Under the pieces are notes generated by a model. That model saw only the letters and a program-made list of their open reading frames with translations. It had not been told where the DNA came from and did no database searches. Positions 51,765 to 60,261 of a stretch of DNA of 64,000 bases are shown here, piece after piece. Location of the stretch: contig CBDBFG010000003.1 of assembly GCA_965204765.1 (NCBI GenBank), positions 124,001-188,000 of the forward strand. The letters run 5' to 3'. A program made the translations under genes and the position numbers. Source of the stretch: CBDBFG01 sp965204765 (GTDB lineage Bacteria > Pseudomonadota > Alphaproteobacteria > Caedimonadales > UBA9215). How positions within the stretch are numbered: position 1 is the first letter of the stretch; every line of letters begins with the position of its first letter.

Positions 51765-52475
51765 TAATCCCACTTAATAATAAGCAAGTATAAAAACTTC
51801 TCAAATCAACGCAGACTATCTCTAAATCATTCATAAAAAACAATCTAAAAATATTGCATAGTCTACATAATCAACTTGAAAATAAACAACTCAAGCCAAC
51901 CATGTAAACCTTCTATAATCATTCACTATAATATAAATCATCAGAAATCCGAACATACATACAAATCACCAACGTAACCATATGTAAAATAAATTCCCAA
52001 ACTCAGTAAAACCCTTATATACAAACACCTAAACCTTGTCAATCCTATTCTTTCATAACTATATTATTATTTTTCTAAAAACATAATGACATTACAAAAA
52101 AACAACTCCACTCATAAACAAAATATACTTTAAAATATTTAACTTGCTTGTTTTGACTAGTATTTCATTCTCTTTCATGCTGACTAATATATGCCAATTA
52201 ATACAATAATTGCTTACTGAGCATACCTTGACTAGCGTCATACTCTATTCATTCATTTCATAGCCTTGTATTCATGACAATAACCTATGAATTGGCATTA
52301 CCCTTCAATTACTATGTAATAAACATAAAATTTATTGATTTGCCATATACGAAAAAATGCAATTTTATTATAACACCAACTGATAAAAATATCTTTAATT
52401 AACAGAACTAAACCAAAATACATTTACACTTGACGAAGAATTATATAAGCGATACAAAGTTATTGTCTATTTTGT
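51765..52475. other. 711-bp region upstream of the rRNA operon
   Basis: It contains the rRNA promoter (52014-52042) and a leader of about 240 bases. The part from about 52050 to 52475 is AT-rich upstream DNA with no gene recognised, and probably includes the promoter of the tRNA-His gene. Confidence 0.6.
52014..52042 (-). promoter_or_regulatory. rRNA operon promoter
   Basis: On the minus strand TTGACA (52042-52037) and TATAAG (52019-52014) are separated by exactly 17 bases. The perfect -35 box and position about 240 bases before 16S make it the likely main rrn promoter. TATATA two bases upstream is a weaker alternative -10 box. Confidence 0.75.
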
Positions 52476-52553
52476 GGCGGGTGTAGCTCAGTTGGTTAGA
52501 GCGCCAGTTTGTGGCACTGGAGGCCGTGGGTTCGAAACCCATCACTCGCCCCA
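52476..52553 (+). tRNA. tRNA-His(GUG) with encoded G-1
   Basis: A cloverleaf with acceptor GCGGGTG/CACTCGC (one wobble), anticodon loop TTGTGGC (anticodon GTG), T-loop TTCGAAA, encoded CCA and a G at 52476 that can pair with C73 at 52550. The G-1:C73 pair is the ancestral tRNA-His identity element. It is lost in several free-living alphaproteobacterial orders. Confidence 0.95.
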
Positions 52554-52559
52554 GATTAA

Positions 52560-52649
52560 GGATAGGTGGCCGAGCGGTTGAAGGCACCGGTCTTGAAAAC
52601 CGGCAAGGGTGAAAGCTCTTCGTGGGTTCGAATCCCACCCTGTCCGCCA
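52560..52649 (+). tRNA. tRNA-Ser(UGA)
   Basis: A 90-base class II tRNA with acceptor GGATAGG/CCTGTCC, anticodon loop CTTGAAA (anticodon TGA), a long variable arm, discriminator G and encoded CCA. It is six bases after tRNA-His, probably the same transcript. Confidence 0.96.
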
Positions 52650-53116
52650 TTAAACTTATAAAATTGCTTATACTGCTTAATTTAGTATCACGTGGATTGT
52701 TAAAATAATTGTTATGATGCTTAGTGTTATACAAAGCGATACAAAGCAATTTATTAACTCACCTAGTATCCTAGATACTACGCAATAAAATAAACACGAT
52801 AAAAAAACATCTGCTATTCTTGTATTGATCATAGATATAATGCAAAACTTGTAGATTAAATAACTTGCTCAACAAATGATACAGTTAAAACAAAAATAAA
52901 CTGTACACTAAACGAAATAGAAAGCTTACAAAACACCCTAACCATCGGTTTATACCTAGAAAAAACAAAATATAGAACATACAAATCATCATATAAGCAG
53001 TGTCGTAATTTAAATTACCAGTTACCATAGTCAACCTATCTGGATACTATGATTACCTTTGACAAAACATGTAAAATAATAAACAATGTCAACCATTGTA
53101 AAAGTACAGAAAATAA
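52650..53116. other. 467-bp intergenic region, no gene recognised
   Basis: It holds a perfect 7-bp inverted repeat TAGTATC-CTA-GATACTA (52764-52780) and TTGACA/TGTCAA half-sites near 53059 and 53088 just before rocF. A frame of about 57 codons before 53029 lacks a start codon. Otherwise the region is AT-rich and unremarkable. Confidence 0.5.
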
Positions 53117-54019
53117 ATGACAGCACATAAAACCAGTTTGATAGGATCGGCTTCCGGATGGGGTGCGCAGGTACGAGCAACGGAAAATGGCCCTGTATAC
53201 ATGAAAAACAAAACACTCGAAAAATTACTAAATAACCAAGGCATTTATACAAACTGGACAGACATGGTTCATGCGGAAAAAACTTATACTGAAATATCCA
53301 TTCCTCCAGGACCACAAACACTACCACTGATAGAACAACAATTAACAAATCTTGCAACCGCGGTACATAATGCAATGCAACAAAACACTTTCCCATGTGC
53401 TATTGGCGGGGATCATGCTATGGGAATTGGTACGTTTTCTGGTGCAATAGAATACTTAAACGCAAAACAAGAATTTGGCTTGATTTGGATTGATGCTCAT
53501 ATGGATGCACACACACCTTCTACGTCACCATCACAAGCTTTTCATGGAATGCCCGTTGCAACACTTATGGGCTATGGTGAAAAAAAATTGACCAATCTTT
53601 TATCTGCTGGTCCTAAAATTAATCCTAGAGATATTGTATTAATCGGTATCAGAAGTTATGAGCCAGAAGAAAAAGAATTACTAAATACACTTGGTGTCAA
53701 GGTATTTTATTGTGGTGAAATAAACAAAATTAGCTTTGCACAAATAATTAAACAAGCAATATTACATGTCACACAACATACGAAAGCATTCGGAGTAAGC
53801 ATAGATTTGGATGCATTTGATCCACAATTTGACCCAGGGGTCGGTAGTCCAGAACCTAATGGCCTTAATCCTGATCATGTGCTACCTTACCTATACCTAC
53901 TTAGGGAGAACTCAAAATTTCAGGCACTGGAAATTACAGAACTAAATCCAGAGTTAGACCAAGATAATAAAACAGCTAACTTACTAGAAAAAATATTAAT
54001 AGAAACTTTGCCGAGGTAA
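53117..54019 (+). CDS. rocF: arginase
   Basis: Arginase splits arginine into ornithine and urea. The 300-aa ureohydrolase has the manganese-binding motifs GGDH at 97-100, DAHMDAH at 126-132 and DLDAFD at 230-235, and the SPSQAFHGMP segment typical of arginase. rocD starts three bases after the stop, so the two form an arginine-to-glutamate-semialdehyde route. This would let the cell use host arginine as a carbon and nitrogen source. Confidence 0.95.
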   Translation: MTAHKTSLIGSASGWGAQVRATENGPVYMKNKTLEKLLNNQGIYTNWTDMVHAEKTYTEISIPPGPQTLPLIEQQLTNLATAVHNAMQQNTFPCAIGGDHAMGIGTFSGAIEYLNAKQEFGLIWIDAHMDAHTPSTSPSQAFHGMPVATLMGYGEKKLTNLLSAGPKINPRDIVLIGIRSYEPEEKELLNTLGVKVFYCGEINKISFAQIIKQAILHVTQHTKAFGVSIDLDAFDPQFDPGVGSPEPNGLNPDHVLPYLYLLRENSKFQALEITELNPELDQDNKTANLLEKILIETLPR

Positions 54020-54022
54020 ATC

Positions 54023-55237
54023 ATGACATCAAGCCATCAAAAACATCATATTTCTCAAGAATCAAAAGTATCAGCCCCCAATTATTTACCTATTCCTGTT
54101 GTCTTAATCAAAGGAAAAGGGATCTGGTTGTATGATACAGATGGCAAGAAATATATCGATATGATGTCTGCATTTTCTGCGGTCAGTCATGGTCACTGCA
54201 ATCAAGAAATCATCGAAGCGATGTACAAACAAGCCAACAAACTGTGCGTACCATCAAGAGCATTCCATACAGATAACCTATTACCATTTTTACAAAAGCT
54301 ATGCATGATCACCGATCTTGACATGGCCATCTTAATGAATAGTGGTTCTGAAGGGGTGGAAACCGCCATAAAAGCAGCAAGAAGATGGGGATATAAATTT
54401 AAAAATATACCTGATAATAAAGCAGAAATTATTGTTGCTAAAAACAACTTTCATGGACGCACAACAACAGTTGTCAGTTTTTCTTCAGAAGATGAATATA
54501 AAAAAGGCTTTGGTCCATTTACCCCTGGCTTTGTTGAAGTAGAATTTGGTAATACACAATCATTAGAAAATGCCATCACTGATAATACATGTGCTTTTAT
54601 TGTAGAACCAATGCAGGGAGAAGCCGGCATTATATTACCACCCAAAGGATGGCTAAAACAGGTACGTGAAATTTGTGATAAGCATAATATATTGTTAATT
54701 GTTGATGAAATTCAAACCGGATTAGGCAGAACAGGAAAAATGTTTGCATTTCAACATGAGAATGTACAAGTAGACGGTATTATTCTTGGTAAAGCGCTAG
54801 GGGGTGGAGTAATGCCTATTTCTGCTTTCGTTGGGAAACAAGAAATGGTAGCAACCCTCACTCCCGGATCACACGGATCAACCTTTGGTGGAAGCGCACT
54901 TGCAGCAGCAGTTGGTCTAAAAGCTCTGGAAATCATCGAAAGAGATAATTATGCCCAAAAATCAGCAGAACTGGGACAATATTTGCTAGATGCGTTACAT
55001 AAAATAAACTCACCGCTTATAAAAGACATCAGAGGCGCCGGATTATGGATTGCCCTAGAGATTGATACACGGAAGATATCTGCAAGAATAGTCTGTGAAC
55101 AATTGATGAAAAATGGACTCTTATCGAAAGAGACACATGGCACGGTTATCAGACTAGCACCACCATTGGTAATTACAAAAGAAGAAACTGATATTGCAAT
55201 AGAGATCATAGCTAAATCTTTACAAGAGTGTGAATAG
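54023..55237 (+). CDS. rocD: ornithine aminotransferase
   Basis: RocD moves the delta-amino group of ornithine to 2-oxoglutarate, giving glutamate-5-semialdehyde and glutamate. The 404-aa class III PLP aminotransferase has the PLP lysine K257 (ILGKALGGG), LIVDEIQTGLGRTGKMFA and GSHGSTFGGSALAAA, all standard. With rocF three bases upstream it completes the two-step arginine degradation. A strong hairpin follows at 55408. Confidence 0.95.
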   Translation: MTSSHQKHHISQESKVSAPNYLPIPVVLIKGKGIWLYDTDGKKYIDMMSAFSAVSHGHCNQEIIEAMYKQANKLCVPSRAFHTDNLLPFLQKLCMITDLDMAILMNSGSEGVETAIKAARRWGYKFKNIPDNKAEIIVAKNNFHGRTTTVVSFSSEDEYKKGFGPFTPGFVEVEFGNTQSLENAITDNTCAFIVEPMQGEAGIILPPKGWLKQVREICDKHNILLIVDEIQTGLGRTGKMFAFQHENVQVDGIILGKALGGGVMPISAFVGKQEMVATLTPGSHGSTFGGSALAAAVGLKALEIIERDNYAQKSAELGQYLLDALHKINSPLIKDIRGAGLWIALEIDTRKISARIVCEQLMKNGLLSKETHGTVIRLAPPLVITKEETDIAIEIIAKSLQECE

Positions 55238-55407
55238 AATAAAGCAATTATTACCAATAATGATTGGGGCAACCTGCTTATGGCTGCAAATTATCTGTTA
55301 ACAATTAACTGATTGTTTTATGGATTGTACTATGTAATGTTTCAAGACCTTGGTATAACAAAAACTACACATTGGCATTACAACACATATCACAGATAAA
55401 ACCGACG

Positions 55408-55425
55408 GGGAGAAGTGCTTCTCCC
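55408..55425. terminator. hairpin between convergent rocD and the 55532 gene
   Basis: GGGAGAAG-TG-CTTCTCCC is a perfect 8-bp inverted repeat (in practice seven pairs and a four-base loop). It is GC-rich in an AT-rich intergenic region between converging genes, so it probably serves as a transcription end for both, although the T tracts are weak. Confidence 0.6.
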
Positions 55426-55531
55426 TCCTCTATTATCCACATATACCAAATGAACGATAATAATATTTTGTTAATCGACTTTAACTATGATTCCGGATAA
55501 ATTGACCACTCAGCATCCTAGTGAAGCTAAG

Positions 55532-55903
55532 TTAATCATCTGTTTGTGTACACTCTATGTCAATACTGCCACCACCACCATCACGATCCAAGTTTGAACC
55601 CTCACAACCCCATGCTGCTGATACTTGAGGAATAACGTAATTGCACATCAGAAAAGTTTTTATTCTAGGATGATTCAGCATTAATTCAAGAGTTTTGACA
55701 ACACAAAATAATGGCCTAGACCATAAACCTCGTACAGCACGTGACGTAGTATGTAAATAACTGTCCATAGATAACGGTACAGCGCCTACATTTTTTGTTC
55801 TGTAAAGTTGCTCATCACCCCAAAAAGGAAATCCTGCAGCATTTACAATTGACGTAGCAAAACATACAATTAATATTCTAACTAGTTTTATTGCGTTATT
55901 CAT
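55532..55903 (-). CDS. secreted hypothetical protein with several cysteines
   Basis: The ATG at 55903 is preceded by AAGGAG with a six-base spacer. The frame extends to 55939 but that start has no Shine-Dalgarno. The signal peptide ends near residue 23 (CFATSIVNA-A). The mature part of about 100 aa has cysteines in FCVVK, LMCNYVI, WGCEGS and ECTQ, suggesting two disulfides, and a Gly/Asp-rich stretch (DRDGGGGS). No family was recognised. It may be an extracellular or periplasmic protein. Confidence 0.65.
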   Translation of the reverse strand: MNNAIKLVRILIVCFATSIVNAAGFPFWGDEQLYRTKNVGAVPLSMDSYLHTTSRAVRGLWSRPLFCVVKTLELMLNHPRIKTFLMCNYVIPQVSAAWGCEGSNLDRDGGGGSIDIECTQTDD

Positions 55904-56386
55904 GCTCGCTCCTTGTAATTGCAGTAAAGTGTAACCCATTAATAGTGTATGTCAAATGGAGTTTATCCATCAACAAACACACAGGTTTTATTATAAACCT
56001 TGTACTTTATAGCAGGCCCCAAACCCATAAACTTGACTATCAAACTATCTAATATTTATCATCAACTTGATAAGCAGTCATACTAAACGAATAATTGATA
56101 AAATCATTCCTACTGCACGATATAATAAACAAATACATGTTCCCAACAACAAGCTTCGGCACAGAATATAATGAATAATATTCGATTATATAAATTATTT
56201 ATGCGATAAACTGTTGTTGTAACCTCTAACGCTAAAGCTCCTTCACATACCATGTTACAACACAAAAACAACCTAGTATCATAACAAATATCATCACTAA
56301 CACATGAATGATTTTATTGTTTTACAACAATAAATTATCGCGTAACATTATATAAATATCACCTCCAACACGATAATGGAGAAAAA
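55904..56386. other. 483-bp intergenic region, nothing recognised
   Basis: AT-rich, between the divergent exported-protein gene and the DUF2975 gene. It probably holds both promoters. No coding frame, hairpin or repeat was convincing. Confidence 0.5.
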
Positions 56387-56953
56387 ATGGAAAAAATCAG
56401 AAAACTAAGCCAAATAATTCTTGTGATATTAAAGATATTGCTAATCACGATACCAATAATACATTTAGTGACCTGGGTATTTATAGATAGCTCATTTATC
56501 AAATCTATTGTTGCAAAAGGAATACTACTTACGCCACTTGAGACTCCAGAAAAAATGGTTAACCTGGCGCAAATAAATTGGACAATGGAATCTAAGCTCA
56601 TAGCAATCATTGCCAATATTCTTCACACTATCCCTTTATTGCTGGGAATTTATTCTCTTAAAATTATTTTCACTAACTATAGCAAAGGCAAAATATTTAT
56701 CCAAGACAATGCCAAACAATATAAAAAACTAGGCATTGTTATATTAGCACATGGCATATTTATCAAGATTATTTACAGAACTATGATGGTTCTAGCAGTG
56801 ACTTTATCTAATCCTGCTGGCCAACGATACATTGTCATAGGTTTTGGCACACCAAATCTTGAAACAATATTATGTGGTACTATAATTATAGTAATTTCAT
56901 GGATTATGTTGGAAGCAAACAAAATTAATTCAGAATATGACCTAACAATTTAA
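56387..56953 (+). CDS. DUF2975-type membrane protein
   Basis: The 188-aa protein has four hydrophobic segments (about 10-32, 66-95, 115-140, 160-180) and the pattern of DUF2975 membrane proteins, with the loop NYSKGKIFIQDNAKQYKKLG between helices 2 and 3. In many bacteria such proteins are followed by a small XRE regulator, as here (11 bases downstream). The pair resembles a membrane sensor or target and its regulator. Function not established. Confidence 0.78.
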   Translation: MEKIRKLSQIILVILKILLITIPIIHLVTWVFIDSSFIKSIVAKGILLTPLETPEKMVNLAQINWTMESKLIAIIANILHTIPLLLGIYSLKIIFTNYSKGKIFIQDNAKQYKKLGIVILAHGIFIKIIYRTMMVLAVTLSNPAGQRYIVIGFGTPNLETILCGTIIIVISWIMLEANKINSEYDLTI

Positions 56954-56964
56954 TAGGATAAATA

Positions 56965-57177
56965 ATGGAAATTATTGTTAATCTAGATGTTATGCTCGCC
57001 AAAAGAAAAGTAAAATTACAAGAATTGGCACAAGCTATTAATATTACAGTTCCCAATTTATCCATACTTAAGACTGGTAAAGCAAAAGCTATCAAGTTCT
57101 CCACACTAGCAAAAATATGCAAATACTTAAATTGCGAAACCGGAGATATTTTGGAATTTAAACAAGACAGTCATTAG
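56965..57177 (+). CDS. small XRE-family transcriptional regulator (YozG-like)
   Basis: The 70-aa protein is a single helix-turn-helix: VMLAKRKVKLQELAQAINIT, then NLSILKTGKAKAIKFSTLAKICKYLNCETGDILEF, the YozG/XRE_N26 pattern. It starts 11 bases after the DUF2975 gene and is expected to regulate that operon. Confidence 0.9.
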   Translation: MEIIVNLDVMLAKRKVKLQELAQAINITVPNLSILKTGKAKAIKFSTLAKICKYLNCETGDILEFKQDSH

Positions 57178-57322
57178 AATAATTTTTACATTTCAAACCT
57201 TTTCATACAATGCGCATAGGACAAATCCCGAGTACATCACCAGGAAAATAGAGCAACTTTTAACTAGAATGATCAAAGGCATTATAGAGTTAACCAATAA
57301 CCATTAGAACAATACAAGGTAA

Positions 57323-58205
57323 TTACGCCTTGTGAGCAACAACCATAGGAAACATTCTTTGCACATCATAGGTAAATTCAATACCAGAAAAACCCGCCTC
57401 AAGTAATTGTGATTTGGTCTGCTCTTCGGTTCTAAATGATTGCCAGTTTACCTGCAATATATCACTAAAAATTGCTTTTTGTTTAATTAAATCTTGCATT
57501 TTATAATGCACCCAGATACCACAATCTGCTGGCGTAGGCGGAGGAGTCACAAAACTAGTCACTAAACTACCATTTGATTTTAAAACTTTAAAAAATTCTT
57601 TGTACAATTGTATAACTTTAGCATCATCCTGCTCGTAAATGTTCAAACCATTGCTAGCAATTATGTCAAATTGTTCAGGTAAATTCAAATGCCATGCATT
57701 CTTCTGTAAAAAATAAGTATTTTTGATACCATTAATAGTGGCATTCTTCGCTGCTAATTCTAAGGATTCACTATCCAAATCAATTCCAGTGACGGAAACA
57801 CCTAAGCAACTATCATAATCAAGGGTGCTAAGATCATCCATTACACCACAAGGTACCGATGCCAAATTTATATTATTCTTTAAATTATTTTGTATGTATT
57901 TTTGAAAGATATGAAAACGCTCTCTAGTTGCTTTTACTATAGGTGCGTCTTGTAAAATCCACCTCTCTAAAGGATGCAAGTTTTCCACACACGGCACGAT
58001 TGATAATATAGGATGTCCAATAACCATTTAATCCCTTATTATTCAGTAAGAATCGACCTAAATCGAATTCTGATAATTGCTGTAATAGTACTTTTTCTTC
58101 AGAAAATGGCAGGCATAAACTGGTGCTGGATTTTAAGCGTTCTTCAATGTCAGCAATGCGGATACACTGATCATTATGGCCATGGGATATTATCTTGTCC
58201 GTCAT
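57323..58205 (-). CDS. class I SAM-dependent methyltransferase, frameshifted
   Basis: Two overlapping frames belong together. The 5' frame (from ATG 58205) gives MTDKIISHGHNDQC to GLNGYWTSYIINRAVCG. The 3' frame gives LHPLERWILQDAPIVKATRERF and the methyltransferase core with VTGIDLDSESLELA. GRFLLNNKGLNGYWT followed by HPLExWxLxDAPxVxATRERF is the order in an uncharacterised methyltransferase family. They connect if the A4 run at 57984-57981 were A3 (reading VCGNLHPLERW). The substrate is unknown. Confidence 0.75.
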
Positions 58206-58242
58206 TCAGTTTGATACTACATTTTACAATTATAATAATCTG

Positions 58243-58308
58243 ATAATTTTCACTAGAGCCTGCTAAGAATAGATCCTTGCAAAGCTCTAGCTACTTGTAC
58301 TGTTTCCT
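58243..58308 (+). repeat. dispersed two-hairpin element, copy B
   Basis: Shares two exact 16-bp blocks with copy A (58243-58258 and 58285-58300), a CTAGAG/CTCTAG stem, a second GTAC/GTAC stem (58297-58313) and GTTTCCT. It lies in a 276-bp intergenic region between minus-strand genes, while copy A is between plus-strand genes. Confidence 0.7.
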
Positions 58309-58481
58309 GTACGGTGTGTGAATTAATTGTGGACTCATTGTTATCTTCTTCCATTAATTCTAAGTTAATTCTAGAACTTTTTTCATACTTTGCCAATAAT
58401 AAATTTACTACACACCCTCATGGCGATATCATGGCTAGTTTATCGATACTATTGCATGCAAAAACGTATAAATAATATAAA

Positions 58482-59201
58482 TTATTCCCAAGGAAACCTA
58501 GTAACACGACAATAAGCGTCAAAATCACGCTTACCAACCTTACCTTGTTCAAAAGCCAACATATCCTTTGAAGCCTGCATACACACATTATCATCGGGTA
58601 TTACTAACTCATCTGTACAAGACATAGCAGCTACTTGCGCTTTACAAGCATTTTCTAGAAACATTGTATAAAAAAATGCCTCTTCTATCGCCTCTCCGCA
58701 CGTTATCGTACCATGATTAAGCAAAAACATAGCTTTATTGCTACCTAAATCTTGTGCCATTTTCTTACCATGCATCACTCCATCTAATGCCAAAGCATTG
58801 TATTCATGATAGCTTACCTTATTAAAAAAGTGCATAGCGAACTGACTTAACGGCAGCAACCCCTTTTTCATAGCAGAAACGGCAACACCAGCAATAGTAT
58901 GTAAATGAAAAATTGCATTAATATCAGGTCGCTCGGTATAGATCGCGCTATGTATTACATAACCAGTGGTATTAAAGCTGTTTTCATAGCCTTTGATGAT
59001 ATTACCTTGAAAATCAACTTTGATTAATTTGTCGGGCGCACATTCACTAAATAGTAAACCCAAAGGAAAAATATAATACGCATCTTCCCCAGGCACTCGA
59101 GCTGATAGATGAACATAAGTTTGGTCATCCAAACCAAATTGCGATAAAAGGTAGTAACTTTTGCTTAGTTTGTCTCTAACCTGATTTTCTATTGTTTCCA
59201 T
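58482..59201 (-). CDS. class II aldolase/adducin-family protein
   Basis: The 239-aa protein has the class II aldolase fold with metal-binding histidines H99 and H101 (FHLHT) and H163 (LNHGT), and HSAIYTERPD near 84-93. The catalytic glutamate usual in fuculose aldolases is not obvious at its normal place, so the activity may differ. It is followed by and close to rnhA (6 bases upstream), likely one transcript. Confidence 0.85.
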   Translation of the reverse strand: METIENQVRDKLSKSYYLLSQFGLDDQTYVHLSARVPGEDAYYIFPLGLLFSECAPDKLIKVDFQGNIIKGYENSFNTTGYVIHSAIYTERPDINAIFHLHTIAGVAVSAMKKGLLPLSQFAMHFFNKVSYHEYNALALDGVMHGKKMAQDLGSNKAMFLLNHGTITCGEAIEEAFFYTMFLENACKAQVAAMSCTDELVIPDDNVCMQASKDMLAFEQGKVGKRDFDAYCRVTRFPWE

Positions 59202-59207
59202 ATTGAT

Positions 59208-59660
59208 CTATTGGTTCATTGATCCCTTCATAACTTGCTGCATCAAACCATGACGTGCTAGAAAGTCTGCTCGTTCATTTTCCAGATGTCCGTTATGACC
59301 TTTTATCCAATACCATTTTATTTTACGATCTGCACAAAGAACCGATAGCCTTTCCCATAAATCTTGATTCTTTACTGGATTCTTATTCGCCGTCTTCCAA
59401 CCGTTTGCTTGCCACTTTTTTACCCAGCAAGTTATACCATCCTTTAGATACGAGCTATCTGTATACACATGCAACTCATCTTGTATATCAATTGATTCTA
59501 TTCCTTTAATAGCAGCACACATTTCCATGCGATTATTGGTGGTCTCTAATTCGCCACCATACAATTCTTTTTTTTCACCATGACTATGAACTACAACCCC
59601 CCATCCACCAGGACCAGGATTACCACTACAAGCACCATCTGTGTAAAGCTTAACCGTCAT
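59208..59660 (-). CDS. rnhA: ribonuclease HI
   Basis: The 150-aa enzyme has the full catalytic set D8, E46, D68 and D132, with H122 in GHNGH, and degrades RNA in RNA-DNA hybrids. Its stop is six bases before the class II aldolase start. Confidence 0.97.
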   Translation of the reverse strand: MTVKLYTDGACSGNPGPGGWGVVVHSHGEKKELYGGELETTNNRMEMCAAIKGIESIDIQDELHVYTDSSYLKDGITCWVKKWQANGWKTANKNPVKNQDLWERLSVLCADRKIKWYWIKGHNGHLENERADFLARHGLMQQVMKGSMNQ

Positions 59661-59844
59661 TAAAATCTACCTTCAAACCTACAGCTATTTTACCTTACTG
59701 TCAGTTTCTGTTAACGCATATTACTTGCACAAAATTGCAAAACTCTGCAAGCAATTATACCTTGAATTTATATAACATACATCATAGAATGCCATCAAGC
59801 GTAATCGGTTAGTATTGCAAACTAAACAAATTTGAAAGATTAGT

Positions 59845-60066
59845 ATGGACAAACCATTCCCTATTAATGTTACTGCGGGCAAGACATATTTTTGGTGCTC
59901 ATGCGGTTATTCCAATAATCCTCCCATGTGCGACGGATCTCATAAAACAAAAAATACTACCAAATCAATAAAATGGACCGCAGAAAAAGATAGAACGGTT
60001 TATTTTTGTGGTTGTAAGTTAACCAAGAATCCGCCATTCTGCGATGGCTCACACAACAAGTTGTAA
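59845..60066 (+). CDS. CDGSH iron-sulfur protein with two cluster motifs
   Basis: The 73-aa protein contains two CDGSH motifs, each C-x-C-x8-C-x3-H (C18, C20, C29, H33 and C55, C57, C66, H70), so it should bind two 2Fe-2S clusters like mitochondrial MiNT/CISD3. It lacks a signal or membrane anchor. The role is probably iron-sulfur or redox related. Confidence 0.93.
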   Translation: MDKPFPINVTAGKTYFWCSCGYSNNPPMCDGSHKTKNTTKSIKWTAEKDRTVYFCGCKLTKNPPFCDGSHNKL

Positions 60067-60182
60067 TTGAGTGAATTAATCTTTGTTTTCCTAGTGAGTA
60101 ATTTAGCGGAAAAATTAAGCAGAATTAATTATAGATTTACGTATCATGAATGATTTATACTCTATCAAATGTAAGATCATAT

Positions 60183-60259
60183 GTACCCGTAGCTCAGCTG
60201 GATAGAGCGTTGCCCTCCGGAGGCAAAGGTCATGGGTTCGAATCCCTTCGGGTACACCA
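60183..60259 (+). tRNA. tRNA-Arg(CCG)
   Basis: A 77-base cloverleaf with acceptor GTACCCG/CGGGTAC, anticodon loop CTCCGGA (anticodon CCG), T-loop TTCGAAT and encoded CCA. The stop of the 489-aa secreted protein gene is two bases past its 3' end. Confidence 0.96.
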
Positions 60260-60261
60260 AT

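Noticed and set aside
52441..52749. A 102-codon minus-strand frame across two tRNA genes
   Set aside because: It is the reverse of tRNA-His and tRNA-Ser; the sequence resembles common false ORFs over tRNAs.
52868..53029. Open frame of about 57 codons reading TKINCTLNEIESLQNTL
   Set aside because: No start codon after the upstream stop; length is within chance for AT-rich DNA.
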